Below, piece after piece: positions 10,466 through 17,927 of a stretch of 64,000 nt of DNA. The notes beneath the pieces were generated by a model, which was not told where the DNA came from, did not search any database, and worked only from the letters and a program-made list of their open reading frames with translations. This DNA comes from Rhizobium sp. (GTDB lineage: Bacteria; Pseudomonadota; Alphaproteobacteria; Rhizobiales; Rhizobiaceae), in the NCBI GenBank assembly GCA_028290545.1, contig JAQGJP010000012.1, positions 1 through 64,000 on the forward strand, given 5' to 3'. A program made the translations under genes and the position numbers. Numbering within the stretch: the stretch's first letter is position 1; each line of letters starts with the position of its first letter.

Positions 10466-10837
10466 ATGGCCCAGGTAACAGTGACGATCGATGGCAAAGC
10501 CTATCGTATGGCTTGCGAGGAAGGCCAGGAAGACCATCTGATTGGTCTCGCCCAGAATTTCGATCAGTATGTAGGCCATCTCAAGCGCCAGTTCGGGGAG
10601 ATCGGCGATCTCCGGCTCACGGTCATGGCGTCGATCATGATCATGGACGAACTGTCAGAGATCACCCGCCAGCGGGCAGCGCTGGAAGCCGAACTCGACA
10701 GTCTCCGCAAAAACCGCGACGGCATGACCGCGGTTGTCGAGCGAAACGACGAGGCTGTCGCCAGCATGCTGACGGAACTCACCACACAGGTGAAGGCCAT
10801 CTCCGCCAAGCTCAATGGCGAGCCTGAGAAAGCTTAG
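10466..10837 (+). CDS. zapA: Cell division protein ZapA
   Basis: ZapA binds and bundles FtsZ at mid-cell. The 123-residue protein has the N-terminal VTIDGKAYRMACEEGQEDHL head motif and the long helix that begins around VMASIMIMDEL, continuing as a coiled coil (residues about 65-115) through which ZapA forms tetramers. Length and both segments fit alphaproteobacterial ZapA. It lies 56 bases after DUF4164, probably in the same transcript, and is followed by a probable 6S RNA gene, an arrangement common in proteobacteria. Confidence 0.93.
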   Translation: MAQVTVTIDGKAYRMACEEGQEDHLIGLAQNFDQYVGHLKRQFGEIGDLRLTVMASIMIMDELSEITRQRAALEAELDSLRKNRDGMTAVVERNDEAVASMLTELTTQVKAISAKLNGEPEKA

Positions 10838-10929
10838 GCTCTCCGGTCGTCTGAATTAATTCCCGGCGCCTCTTTCGCTGCGGCCCTACTCACGCTATAT
10901 AGAGCATGCGGTCTGCGCCTTTCGACAGG

Positions 10930-11085
10930 ATAACATTTTCCCAGGGCCATACTCGATCTAATGGGGGCTGTCCCTGTCCTGGCTCGTGGGCTGGGGTATA
11001 CGGCACCCACCTACTTTGTAGGCACCAGGGATCGAACCATCCATCGGCTGTGTGGATCGCAACTTTCCATCAAATTTGAGTTTTG
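10930..11085 (+). ncRNA. ssrS: Probable 6S RNA
   Basis: Position directly downstream of zapA is the conserved location of 6S RNA, the RNA polymerase-binding regulator. The 330-base gap contains no coding frame but has nested complementary segments: CGATC (10954-10958) with GATCG (11030-11034), GTGGG (10986-10990) with CCCAC (11006-11010), and the hairpin CCTAC-TTT-GTAGG (11010-11022, sharing its first base with the previous arm so the two are alternatives). This is consistent with a long, interrupted rod. A TATATA-like -10 element lies near 10899. Ends are approximate; a covariance-model search (Rfam 6S) would settle it. In related genomes the next gene is usually 5-formyltetrahydrofolate cyclo-ligase, which is not present here. 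Confidence 0.55.
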
Positions 11086-11104
11086 TCCTGCCGGATGCGG
11101 AAGA

Positions 11105-11135
11105 AGCCCGGTCCAGCAGGGCTGTGGACCGGGCT
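11105..11135 (-). terminator. Hairpin terminator between 6S RNA region and small exported protein gene
   Basis: GCCCGGTCCA (11106-11115) and TGGACCGGGC (11125-11134), extended by one A-T pair, form an 11-bp stem with a 9-base loop. On the minus strand it is followed by TTCTTCC, 31 bases after the stop of the 11167-11397 gene. It could also stop rightward transcription from the 6S region. Confidence 0.65.
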
Positions 11136-11166
11136 CCCGGGCAATCTGCGCCGTGGTGAACGGGGA

Positions 11167-11397
11167 TCAGGCGCAGACGCGAACTTTTTTCAGATAGGGC
11201 TTGCCGGCATAGTCATAGCTCCAGCTTCTCTTTACCCGGCACTGCGGCGGAGCCACATCGGCCCGCAAGCCATCCTGGGAACGGATAGCCATCTTTCCGG
11301 GATCGACATCCAGTCTGGTCGGGCCGGCCGAAGCCGGCGCCAGCGCCGCGAAAGCCGTTACTGAAACGGCGAGAACCGCGAATATGATTTTGTCCAT
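11167..11397 (-). CDS. Small exported protein of unknown function
   Basis: A 76-residue product with a signal peptide (MDKIIFAVLAVSVTAFAALAPASA, cleavage probably after ASA) and a mature part of about 52 residues holding two cysteines (QCRVK and the C-terminal VRVCA), which could form a disulfide in the periplasm. The ATG at 11397 follows AGGGA at a proper distance. I do not recognise a family. It is transcribed alone and ends at a clear hairpin. Confidence 0.7.
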   Translation of the reverse strand: MDKIIFAVLAVSVTAFAALAPASAGPTRLDVDPGKMAIRSQDGLRADVAPPQCRVKRSWSYDYAGKPYLKKVRVCA

Positions 11398-11495
11398 GGC
11401 ACTGTCCCTGCCCATTTCGAAGACAGCCGCACTGTCTGTTGAAAAGGTTTTCGCATGAGACGTTCGGGCGCGCTGTTACCAATGGAACATTTGGT

Positions 11496-11951
11496 TTAGG
11501 ACGCAATGGTACCGGCAAGCTGGCTGATGATGGCGTCCGGCAACCTTCGCGGCCGGCCTGCCGTATTGATGACCGCGACGATGACGCGGGCTGCGATCAG
11601 CAGCGTTCCGTCGCTGCGAATTTCCTGATTGAGGATCAGCTTGGCGCCGGCCGCTTTCTCGGTGACGGTCCTTATACTCAGCACGTCATCCATTTTCGCC
11701 GAGGACTTGAAATCGATCTCCATCCGGTGAACCACGAAGACCAGGCTTTCGCCTTGCTCGCCCGAGGCCAGCGCCGCCTGCCCGATGCCGAGGCAGCGCA
11801 GGAAATCCGTCCGACCCCGCTCGAGAAAATGCAGGTAGCGGGCGTGATAGACGACGCCGGAAAAATCCGTATCTTCGTAATAGACGCGCTGGGTGAGGAT
11901 ATGGCCTTCGGGGGTGAGTTCGCCGGAAAGGGGTATGCGCTGTATATGCAT
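11496..11951 (-). CDS. ybgC: Acyl-CoA thioesterase YbgC (Tol-Pal associated hotdog protein)
   Basis: Hotdog-fold thioesterase of 151 residues. The segment YYEDTDFSGVVYHARYLHF contains the catalytic Asp of the 4-hydroxybenzoyl-CoA thioesterase-like family, followed by FLERGRTDFLR. YbgC usually heads the tolQRAB-pal operon. Here the gene downstream is a small exported protein and the upstream gene diverges, so ybgC stands apart from any tol gene in this window. Acyl-CoA or acyl-ACP hydrolysis linked to phospholipid metabolism is the likely role. Confidence 0.9.
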   Translation of the reverse strand: MHIQRIPLSGELTPEGHILTQRVYYEDTDFSGVVYHARYLHFLERGRTDFLRCLGIGQAALASGEQGESLVFVVHRMEIDFKSSAKMDDVLSIRTVTEKAAGAKLILNQEIRSDGTLLIAARVIVAVINTAGRPRRLPDAIISQLAGTIAS

Positions 11952-12083
11952 GGGGCAGATCTCTGCGTCAGGATAATCCGCTTCGTCTACGACGTTTCGG
12001 CCCGTTTCCCAAGAGCGGGAATTTTAACTCGGTGTCGGTATATGCTATCCCCAAACACACTTTATGGTTTCAGGAGGTACAGG

Positions 12084-12587
12084 ATGACCATCCGTTCGGG
12101 CATAATCGTATTGATACGATGCTTCAGCATTCTGACATTCATCCAGCTGCCGGCCTGGGCGCCGGCGATCATCAACATTGGCGTAGACCAACTCGCTCCA
12201 TCCTCGAAGCTGATCATCTTCGCCATTCTCGCCGTTGTCATTCTCCTGCTGGTTCTGATCTATGCATTCGCGGGTGTGATCTTTGATATGATGACGCCGA
12301 AATCAAACGAGCTTTATCCAGAGGCGGGCATCAGGACAGACGATCTGCAGGCAATCGCTTTCAGTACGCTGGGTGCATACGTTCTTTATGTTGCCGTCCG
12401 CGACACCATGGCTTTCCTGACAATCTTCCAAAGTAGCCAGCAGATCACATTCCAGAATTTCCATCTCACCGACTATGCGATTAAACCGCTGGCGAGCTGG
12501 ATCATCGGATTCTACCTGCTGCTTGGCGCGCCGCAGATCCGGCGCTGGATCGGGCGGCTGCGCCGCGCCGGACCAACGGCCGAATAG
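12084..12587 (+). CDS. Integral membrane protein of unknown function
   Basis: A 167-residue protein with about four membrane spans: around residues 8-28, 42-65 (IIFAILAVVILLLVLIYAFA), 93-112 and 134-152. The longer open frame upstream is the opposite strand of ybgC; the true start is the ATG at 12084, preceded by a strong AGGAGG ribosome-binding site. I do not recognise the family. It diverges from ybgC and converges with the class III aminotransferase, separated from it by only three bases. Confidence 0.75.
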   Translation: MTIRSGIIVLIRCFSILTFIQLPAWAPAIINIGVDQLAPSSKLIIFAILAVVILLLVLIYAFAGVIFDMMTPKSNELYPEAGIRTDDLQAIAFSTLGAYVLYVAVRDTMAFLTIFQSSQQITFQNFHLTDYAIKPLASWIIGFYLLLGAPQIRRWIGRLRRAGPTAE

Positions 12588-12590
12588 CGC

Positions 12591-14003
12591 TCACCCCTTC
12601 CACAGCCCCTCACGCACCAGTTCGTCCTGGGTGATCACGATGCTCTGGCGCAGGATGTCGGCCATGGTGTCGATCTGGTCCACCGAAATGATCAGCGGCG
12701 GGCTCATCACGCACATATTGATCAACGGCCGGACGAGCAGGCCGAGTTCCTGGCAATGCTTGTCGATGCGCTTGCCGACTTCGAGATCGAGCGTCAACGG
12801 ATTGTTGCTGACATGGTCGGCGACGCATTCGATGCCGGCCATCATCCCGAGGCCGCGCACTTCGCCCACCAGCGGCAGGTCTTCCAGCGCCTTCAGCCGG
12901 GACTGGAAATGCGCCGAGATCGCCCGCGTCTCGGCCAGCAGACCATCTTCGAGGATATCGAGGTTCTTCATCGCCACGGCGCAGCCGATCGGATGGCTGG
13001 AATAGGTCAGCCCGTGGGCGAACATCGCATCCGAATGGTTGGATTGGCGGAGATCCTCGAACAGTTTCGAGCGGATCATCACCCCGCCGAGCGGAAAATA
13101 GCCAGATGTGACGCCCTTGGCGAAGGTGATCATGTCCGGCTCGATGCCGAACACTTCTTTTGATGCGAACACATGGCCGAGCCGGCCGAACGCGGTGACC
13201 ACCTCGTCGGCGATGAACAATATGTCATTTTCGGCACAGAGCGCCCGCATCCGCGTCAGATAGCCGTCGGGCGGCACGATGACGCCGCCGGATGCCATGA
13301 TCGGCTCGCCGATGAAGGCACCGATGCGGTCTGCACCGATGCGCTCGATCGTCGAGCGGAACTCCTCGACCAGCGACTCGCAGAACTCCTCGACAGTCAA
13401 GCCGGCTGGCCGGCGGAACGGATTGGGGCAGGACAGCTTGATCACCTGCTCGGATGCGCTGTCCATCCAGTCATGGTCGCGCGGACGGCCATTCATGGAT
13501 GCCGAAAGATAGGTCGAGCCGTGATAGGCCCCTTCGCGCGAAACGATCAGTTTCTTTTCCGGCCGGCCCCGGACGTTGTTGTAGAACTGCATGAAGCGGA
13601 AGGCGGTCTCGACGGCCGACGAACCGCCGGTCGTGTAGAACACATGGTTCAGCCCCTCCGGCGCATGGCCTGAAAGACGTTCGGCAAGCAGCGCCGAGGG
13701 TTCGTTGGTCGTATACCACGGGGAATTATAGGACAGCGCCATCGCCTGATCGTGGAGCACCTGGGCAAGTTCCTGCCGGCGGTGGCCGATATTGACGCAC
13801 CACATGCCCGCAGGCCCATCGATCAGCCGGCGGCCGGCGTGATCGGTAACATAGATGCCGTCACCGCTTTCGATCAGGCCGCGCGCCTCCGCGCCGATCG
13901 AGCCGGACACGGGCCAGGGCTGGACGAGATGCTTTTCGGCGATTGCTTCGATCGCGGACTGGTTTTCGTCGTCAAGTTCGATTTCTTCCCGTTTCGCAGC
14001 CAT
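12591..14003 (-). CDS. Class III aminotransferase (PLP-dependent)
   Basis: A 470-residue fold-type I PLP enzyme of the omega-aminotransferase group (relatives use beta-alanine, putrescine, taurine and similar amines with pyruvate or 2-oxoglutarate). Visible motifs are FYTTGGSSAVETAFR (cofactor phosphate), REGAYHGSTY (ring stacking), FIADEVVTAFGR (Asp to the pyridine nitrogen) and FAKGVTSGYFPLGG with the Schiff-base Lys. Start ATG 14003 follows GGGAG. Upstream, at 14074-14087, lies a palindrome resembling the TetR/BetI-type sites found before the flavoprotein operon at 42154 and the Rieske gene at 46612. This suggests shared control and a role in degrading an amine. The substrate cannot be read from sequence. 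The gene lies next to the carnitine cluster, but no step of that pathway needs an aminotransferase. Confidence 0.9.
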   Translation of the reverse strand: MAAKREEIELDDENQSAIEAIAEKHLVQPWPVSGSIGAEARGLIESGDGIYVTDHAGRRLIDGPAGMWCVNIGHRRQELAQVLHDQAMALSYNSPWYTTNEPSALLAERLSGHAPEGLNHVFYTTGGSSAVETAFRFMQFYNNVRGRPEKKLIVSREGAYHGSTYLSASMNGRPRDHDWMDSASEQVIKLSCPNPFRRPAGLTVEEFCESLVEEFRSTIERIGADRIGAFIGEPIMASGGVIVPPDGYLTRMRALCAENDILFIADEVVTAFGRLGHVFASKEVFGIEPDMITFAKGVTSGYFPLGGVMIRSKLFEDLRQSNHSDAMFAHGLTYSSHPIGCAVAMKNLDILEDGLLAETRAISAHFQSRLKALEDLPLVGEVRGLGMMAGIECVADHVSNNPLTLDLEVGKRIDKHCQELGLLVRPLINMCVMSPPLIISVDQIDTMADILRQSIVITQDELVREGLWKG

Positions 14004-14040
14004 AGCCGTCTCCCGTTCTTATTTCATACACCGCTTCAAC

Positions 14041-14060
14041 ATTTTGTTTTTCAACAAAAT
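14041..14060. repeat. Inverted repeat upstream of the aminotransferase gene
   Basis: ATTTTGTT (14041-14048) and AACAAAAT (14053-14060) are perfectly complementary around a 4-base spacer, 38 bases before the aminotransferase start. It could be a second operator or a 5' UTR hairpin. Confidence 0.4.
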
Positions 14061-14073
14061 ATCGCACACATAT

Positions 14074-14087
14074 TGAATGTGCGTTCA
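14074..14087. promoter_or_regulatory. Candidate TetR/BetI-type operator, site 1
   Basis: TGAATG-TG-CGTTCA, an inverted repeat 70 bases before the class III aminotransferase start. It matches the pattern TGAAT(G/A)-NN-C(A/G)TTCA shared with the sites at 42216 and 46632, though it departs from them in the middle and downstream. Flanking ATATTG and CAATAT add a looser outer symmetry. Confidence 0.5.
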
Positions 14088-14156
14088 GTCAATATCTCAG
14101 ATATGCGGGTTAAGTTCAATCCCGATCCGCACGATTCCCTTGGGAAATCGACGGCT

Positions 14157-15125
14157 TCACCCTCCGGCCCGCAGCCGTTTGCGGGTTTCCGAAGGGCTTT
14201 CGCGGAACTGCGCGCGATAGGATCGAGAAAAGGCGGAGGCCGAATTGAAGCCGGTGGCCGCCGCGATATCGGCGAAGGATGCACGGGTCTCGATGACCTT
14301 CCTGCGCGCCGCATTGAGCCGCAGCGCGAGATAATGCACATGTGGCGATACGCCAAAACTTTCGTTGAACAGGCTTTGCAGATGCCGGGCGCTGATACCG
14401 GTCCGTTTTGCCAGCCGCTCCAGCGAAAAGGGCTGGTCGACGGTCTCTTCCATCAGCCGCACCGCATGGCTGAGCCGCATATCCAGCCCGCCCGGACCGC
14501 CGGACGGTGACGGCAGCAGATCGCGCCCGCCGCTGTCGCGTTCGTAGAGAAAGGCGCGCGACACTTCGAGCGCCAGCGAATAGCCCTGGCGGCGGCGGAT
14601 GATCTCCAGCATCATGTCGATGGTCGGCACCGAGCCGCCCGATGTCATCCGCTTGCGGTCGATCACGAACCGCTCCTTGACCACGTCGATCTGCGGATAT
14701 CGGCCCGCGAACTCGTCCTGGTCCTCCCAGTGCACGGTGACCCGATGATTGTCGAGCAAGCTTGCTTCCGCCATCAGCCAGCTGCCCGATTCCACGCCGG
14801 CGATCATCGAACGGTATCGCGCCGTGCGCGACAGCGCCATCTTCATTGCCGGCGTGTTGTTGCGCCGCCAATTGTAACTGGAAACGACAAACAGTGGCCG
14901 TTCGTCCTTTTCCGGCCGGAAGGCGCCATCGACGGGAATGCTGATGCGGGCAGTGGTTTCGACCGGCGCACCGTCCGGACTGAGCAGACGCCAATTGTAA
15001 AGGGTCAGGCCGGAAATGCGGTTTGCGGCGCGCAAGGGTTCGAACACCGAGGCAAGCAGCAATACCGTGGTTTCGGGAAAGGCGAGGATATCGACCTCCA
15101 GCGGCCGGTCGGTGGCGTCGAACAT
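14157..15125 (-). CDS. GlxA-family regulator (DJ-1/PfpI domain plus AraC HTH), CdhR-like
   Basis: A 322-residue transcription regulator with an N-terminal glutamine-amidotransferase-like (DJ-1/PfpI) sensor domain (LEVDILAFPETTVLLLASVF onward) and a C-terminal AraC DNA-binding domain with two helix-turn-helix motifs (LAKRTGISARHLQSLF and IAAATGFNSASAFSRSYR). The ATG at 15125 has GGAG eight bases upstream; an in-frame TTG at 15146 is less likely. It diverges from the carnitine genes across 111 bases. Pseudomonas CdhR, the carnitine-responsive activator of the cdh genes, has this architecture and also lies beside its target operon. The carnitine-responsive role here is therefore inferred from family and position. 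Confidence 0.88.
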   Translation of the reverse strand: MFDATDRPLEVDILAFPETTVLLLASVFEPLRAANRISGLTLYNWRLLSPDGAPVETTARISIPVDGAFRPEKDERPLFVVSSYNWRRNNTPAMKMALSRTARYRSMIAGVESGSWLMAEASLLDNHRVTVHWEDQDEFAGRYPQIDVVKERFVIDRKRMTSGGSVPTIDMMLEIIRRRQGYSLALEVSRAFLYERDSGGRDLLPSPSGGPGGLDMRLSHAVRLMEETVDQPFSLERLAKRTGISARHLQSLFNESFGVSPHVHYLALRLNAARRKVIETRASFADIAAATGFNSASAFSRSYRAQFRESPSETRKRLRAGG

Positions 15126-15236
15126 GGTCGTCTCCGGGTCTTCCAATTATGTATAGAATATTGCCGAAATCGCAAAGCATTTAAACCCAAGCTGCGACCT
15201 AATCGCCGCCAACAGCTCCGAGGGAGGATCGATCCT

Positions 15237-16139
15237 ATGCCGCTCACCATGAACCGCGAAGTTTTCATCACCTGCGCCGTCACCGGCTCGGGCGACACCG
15301 CCGGCAAGTCCCGGCACGTGCCGAGATCGCCGAAGGAAATCGCCGATTCTGCGATCGAGGCGGCCAAGGCCGGTGCAGCGATCGTCCATTGCCACGTCCG
15401 CGACCCCGAAACCGGCGCTCCCTCGCGCCGCAACGACCTCTACAAGGAAGTCACCGACCGCATCCGCGCCTCGGAAACCGACGTGATCCTCAATCTGACC
15501 GCCGGCATGGGCGGCGACCTGATTTTCGGCGACGTCGAGAACCCGCTGCCGCTCAATCCCAAGGGCACCGACATGGCCGGCGCGACCGAGCGCGTTTCCC
15601 ATGTTGCCGAATGCCTGCCGGAAATCTGCACGCTCGATTGCGGCACGATGAATTTCTCGCTCGGCGACTATGTCATGACCAATACGCCGTCGACGCTGCG
15701 CGCCATGGCCAAGATGATGACCGACCTCGGCGTCCGCCCGGAAATCGAAGCCTTCGACACCGGCCACCTGTGGTTTGCCAAGCAGTTGGTCGAGGAAGGC
15801 CTGATCGAGGATCCGGTTCTGGTCCAGCTCTGCATGGGCGTTCCGTGGGGCGCGCCCGACGATCTCAATACCTTCATGGCGATGGTCAACAACATCCCGT
15901 CCAGCTGGACCTTCTCGGCTTTCGCGATCGGCCGCAATGCCATGGCCTATCCGGCGGCGGCGATCCTCGCCGGCGGCAATGTCCGCGTCGGCCTCGAGGA
16001 TAACCTCTATGTCGGCAAGGGACAGCTCGCCACCAATGCGCAGCTGGTCGAAAAGGCCGTGACGGTGGTCGAGAGCATGGGCGCCAAGATCATCGGCCCC
16101 GAGGAAGTCCGCAAAAAGCTGAAGCTGCAGAAGCGCTGA
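15237..16139 (+). CDS. cdhC: BKACE family 3-dehydrocarnitine cleavage enzyme
   Basis: A 300-residue beta-keto acid cleavage enzyme (DUF849/BKACE). With acetyl-CoA it should split 3-dehydrocarnitine into betainyl-CoA and acetoacetate. The zinc-binding HCHVRD motif (His-x-His) lies near residue 51, and GLEDNLYVGKG near the C-terminus supplies the Glu ligand and the family signature GLED. The substrate assignment rests on the next gene, a carnitine 3-dehydrogenase fused to a betainyl-CoA thioesterase. The start ATG 15237 has GGGAGG upstream; a second ATG four codons later is possible. It is the first gene of the five-gene cluster. Confidence 0.9.
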   Translation: MPLTMNREVFITCAVTGSGDTAGKSRHVPRSPKEIADSAIEAAKAGAAIVHCHVRDPETGAPSRRNDLYKEVTDRIRASETDVILNLTAGMGGDLIFGDVENPLPLNPKGTDMAGATERVSHVAECLPEICTLDCGTMNFSLGDYVMTNTPSTLRAMAKMMTDLGVRPEIEAFDTGHLWFAKQLVEEGLIEDPVLVQLCMGVPWGAPDDLNTFMAMVNNIPSSWTFSAFAIGRNAMAYPAAAILAGGNVRVGLEDNLYVGKGQLATNAQLVEKAVTVVESMGAKIIGPEEVRKKLKLQKR

Positions 16140-16148
16140 AAAGAAATG

Positions 16149-16179
16149 CCCCTCCCAACTCTCCCTCAAGGGGGAGGGG
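16149..16179. repeat. GC-rich hairpin at the cdhC / carnitine dehydrogenase junction
   Basis: CCCCTCCC (16149-16156) pairs with GGGAGGGG (16172-16179), starting nine bases after the cdhC stop. The sequence resembles dispersed palindromic elements seen in rhizobial intergenic DNA. It may slow or partly terminate transcription or stabilise the cdhC message. Confidence 0.6.
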
Positions 16180-16216
16180 TTTGGGGCGGGGTCTTTAAAC
16201 CTGGATGGATAGAACC

Positions 16217-17707
16217 ATGACCAAAATAAACAAGGCAGCCTGCATCGGCGGCGGAGTTATCGGCGGGGCCTGGGCAGCGCGGTTCGTGCTCGCCGGCATC
16301 GACACCAACATTTTCGATCCGCATCCGGAAGCCGAACGCATTATCGGCGAAGTGATGGCCAATGCCGAGCGTGCCTATGACATGCTGACCATGGCGCCCT
16401 TGCCGCCCAAGGGCAAGCTGACCTTCTGCAAGACCGTTGAAGAAGCCGTCGAAGGCGCCGACTGGATCCAGGAAAGCGTGCCGGAACGGGTCGACCTCAA
16501 GCGCAATGTCATCACCCAGATCGACGCTGCCGCCGACCCCAAGGCGCTGATCGGCTCCTCGACCTCCGGCATCATGCCGACCGAACTGCAGCGCGACATG
16601 AAGCATCCCGAGCGGATGTTCGTGGCACATCCCTATAATCCGGTCTACCTTCTGCCGCTCGCCGAACTCGTCGGCGGCGAGAAGACCAGCAAGGCCACCC
16701 TTGAAGAGGCCAAGGCCAAGCTCACGCCGATCGGCATGAAGGGCGTGATCATCAAGAAGGAAATCGAAGCCTTCGTCGGCGACCGCCTGCTCGAAGCCGT
16801 CTGGCGCGAAGGCCTGTGGCTGATCAAGGACGATATCTGCGACACCGAGACGCTCGACGACGTGATCCGCTATTCCTTCGGCATGCGTTGGGCGCAGATG
16901 GGCATGTTCGAAACCTATCGCATCGCTGGTGGTGAAGCCGGCATGCGCCACTTCATCGCCCAGTTCGGTCCCTGCCTCTCCTGGCCCTGGACAAAGCTGA
17001 TGGACGTCGTCGATCTCGATGACGCCCTGGTCGACAAGATCGCCAATCAATCCGACGTCCAGTCCGGCGCCTATGGCTTCCGCGAACTCGAACGCATCCG
17101 CGACGAAAACCTCGTCGGCATCATGCAGACGCTCAAGGGCAGCAACGGCGGCCAAGGCTGGGGTGCGGGCAAGCTGCTCTCCGATTTTGAGACCCATCTC
17201 TGGAAGAACGCGCCGAAGCCGGAAGCCAAGGCGAGCGACGAGCCGCTCCGGCTGCTCGACATCAAGGTCAATCCGTCCTGGGTCGATTACAACGGCCACA
17301 TGACCGAATATCGCTATAACCAGTGCTTCGCCGATGCGGCCGACGCGCTGCTGCGGATGATCGGCGTCGACATGGATTATGTCGCTGATGGACACAGCTA
17401 CTACACGGTGGAAAGCCACGTGCGGATGCTGGCCGAAGCCAAGCTCGGCGACGCGCTTTATACCACCTGCCAGATCATTCCTTCCGACGACAAGAAGCTG
17501 CACACGTTCCAGTGGCTGCATCGGGCTTCCGATGGCGCGGTTCTGGCCACCTGCGAGCACCTGATGCTGCATGTCGCCTCGGCCGAAAACAAGACGATTG
17601 CCGCCCCTGCTGCCATCCTTGCCAAGCTCAAGCCGCTGGCCGATGCACATGCCGGTCTGGCTCTGCCGGAAGCAGTGGGACGGCATGTCGGGCAGAAGAA
17701 GGCCTGA
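16217..17707 (+). CDS. lcdH: L-carnitine 3-dehydrogenase fused to betainyl-CoA thioesterase
   Basis: A two-domain protein of 496 residues. Residues 1 to about 320 are a 3-hydroxyacyl-CoA-dehydrogenase-like NAD enzyme (AACIGGGVIGGAWAARF dinucleotide motif; SSTSGIMPTELQ; AHPYNPVYLLPLAEL; EAFVGDRLLEA) that oxidises L-carnitine to 3-dehydrocarnitine. Residues from about 345 (LRLLDIKVNPSWVDYNGHM) to the end are a hotdog thioesterase that hydrolyses betainyl-CoA to glycine betaine. Free-standing carnitine dehydrogenases are about 320 residues, so the extra 170 residues are the fused thioesterase, as known in Sinorhizobium. ATG 16217 is used; an in-frame ATG lies at 16205. Together with cdhC it carries out the catabolic half of the route. 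Confidence 0.93.
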   Translation: MTKINKAACIGGGVIGGAWAARFVLAGIDTNIFDPHPEAERIIGEVMANAERAYDMLTMAPLPPKGKLTFCKTVEEAVEGADWIQESVPERVDLKRNVITQIDAAADPKALIGSSTSGIMPTELQRDMKHPERMFVAHPYNPVYLLPLAELVGGEKTSKATLEEAKAKLTPIGMKGVIIKKEIEAFVGDRLLEAVWREGLWLIKDDICDTETLDDVIRYSFGMRWAQMGMFETYRIAGGEAGMRHFIAQFGPCLSWPWTKLMDVVDLDDALVDKIANQSDVQSGAYGFRELERIRDENLVGIMQTLKGSNGGQGWGAGKLLSDFETHLWKNAPKPEAKASDEPLRLLDIKVNPSWVDYNGHMTEYRYNQCFADAADALLRMIGVDMDYVADGHSYYTVESHVRMLAEAKLGDALYTTCQIIPSDDKKLHTFQWLHRASDGAVLATCEHLMLHVASAENKTIAAPAAILAKLKPLADAHAGLALPEAVGRHVGQKKA

Positions 17708-17745
17708 GCAGGCGCAAGTCTCGCCGGCTTGGCACACCATTCTCT

Positions 17746-17785
17746 GGCTCGGTGCGTCATCCTCCGGCTCGGTGCGTCATCCTCG
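17746..17785 (+). repeat. Tandem 20-base duplication
   Basis: GGCTCGGTGCGTCATCCTC is repeated back to back (17746-17765 and 17766-17785, final base C versus G). The second copy runs into the palindrome at 17776-17856, so the duplication probably arose at the edge of that element. Confidence 0.8.
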
Positions 17786-17856
17786 GGCTTGACCCGAGGA
17801 TCCACGGCCCAGGCGTTGATATAAGCATGGATCCTCGGGTCAAGCCCGAGGATGAC
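17776..17856. repeat. Dispersed rhizobial palindromic element
   Basis: Arms of 29 bases (17776-17804 and 17828-17856) are perfectly complementary around a 23-base spacer. Each arm contains the smaller palindrome ATCCTCGGG-CTTGA-CCCGAGGAT. This sequence type is very common between genes in Rhizobiales. It lies in the 220-base gap between the carnitine dehydrogenase fusion and the acyl-CoA dehydrogenase gene. Confidence 0.85.
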
Positions 17857-17927
17857 ACCATTGATGGGCTGCGGCCGATAAAGGCATTTTGCACCCGCAA
17901 ACTTGAACGCTGGGGAGGGACCACTCC

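Noticed and set aside
16166..17740. 524-codon minus-strand frame opposite the carnitine dehydrogenase fusion
   Set aside because: Exactly antisense to a gene with clear motifs; composition is His/Gly/Asp-rich as expected for a shadow frame.
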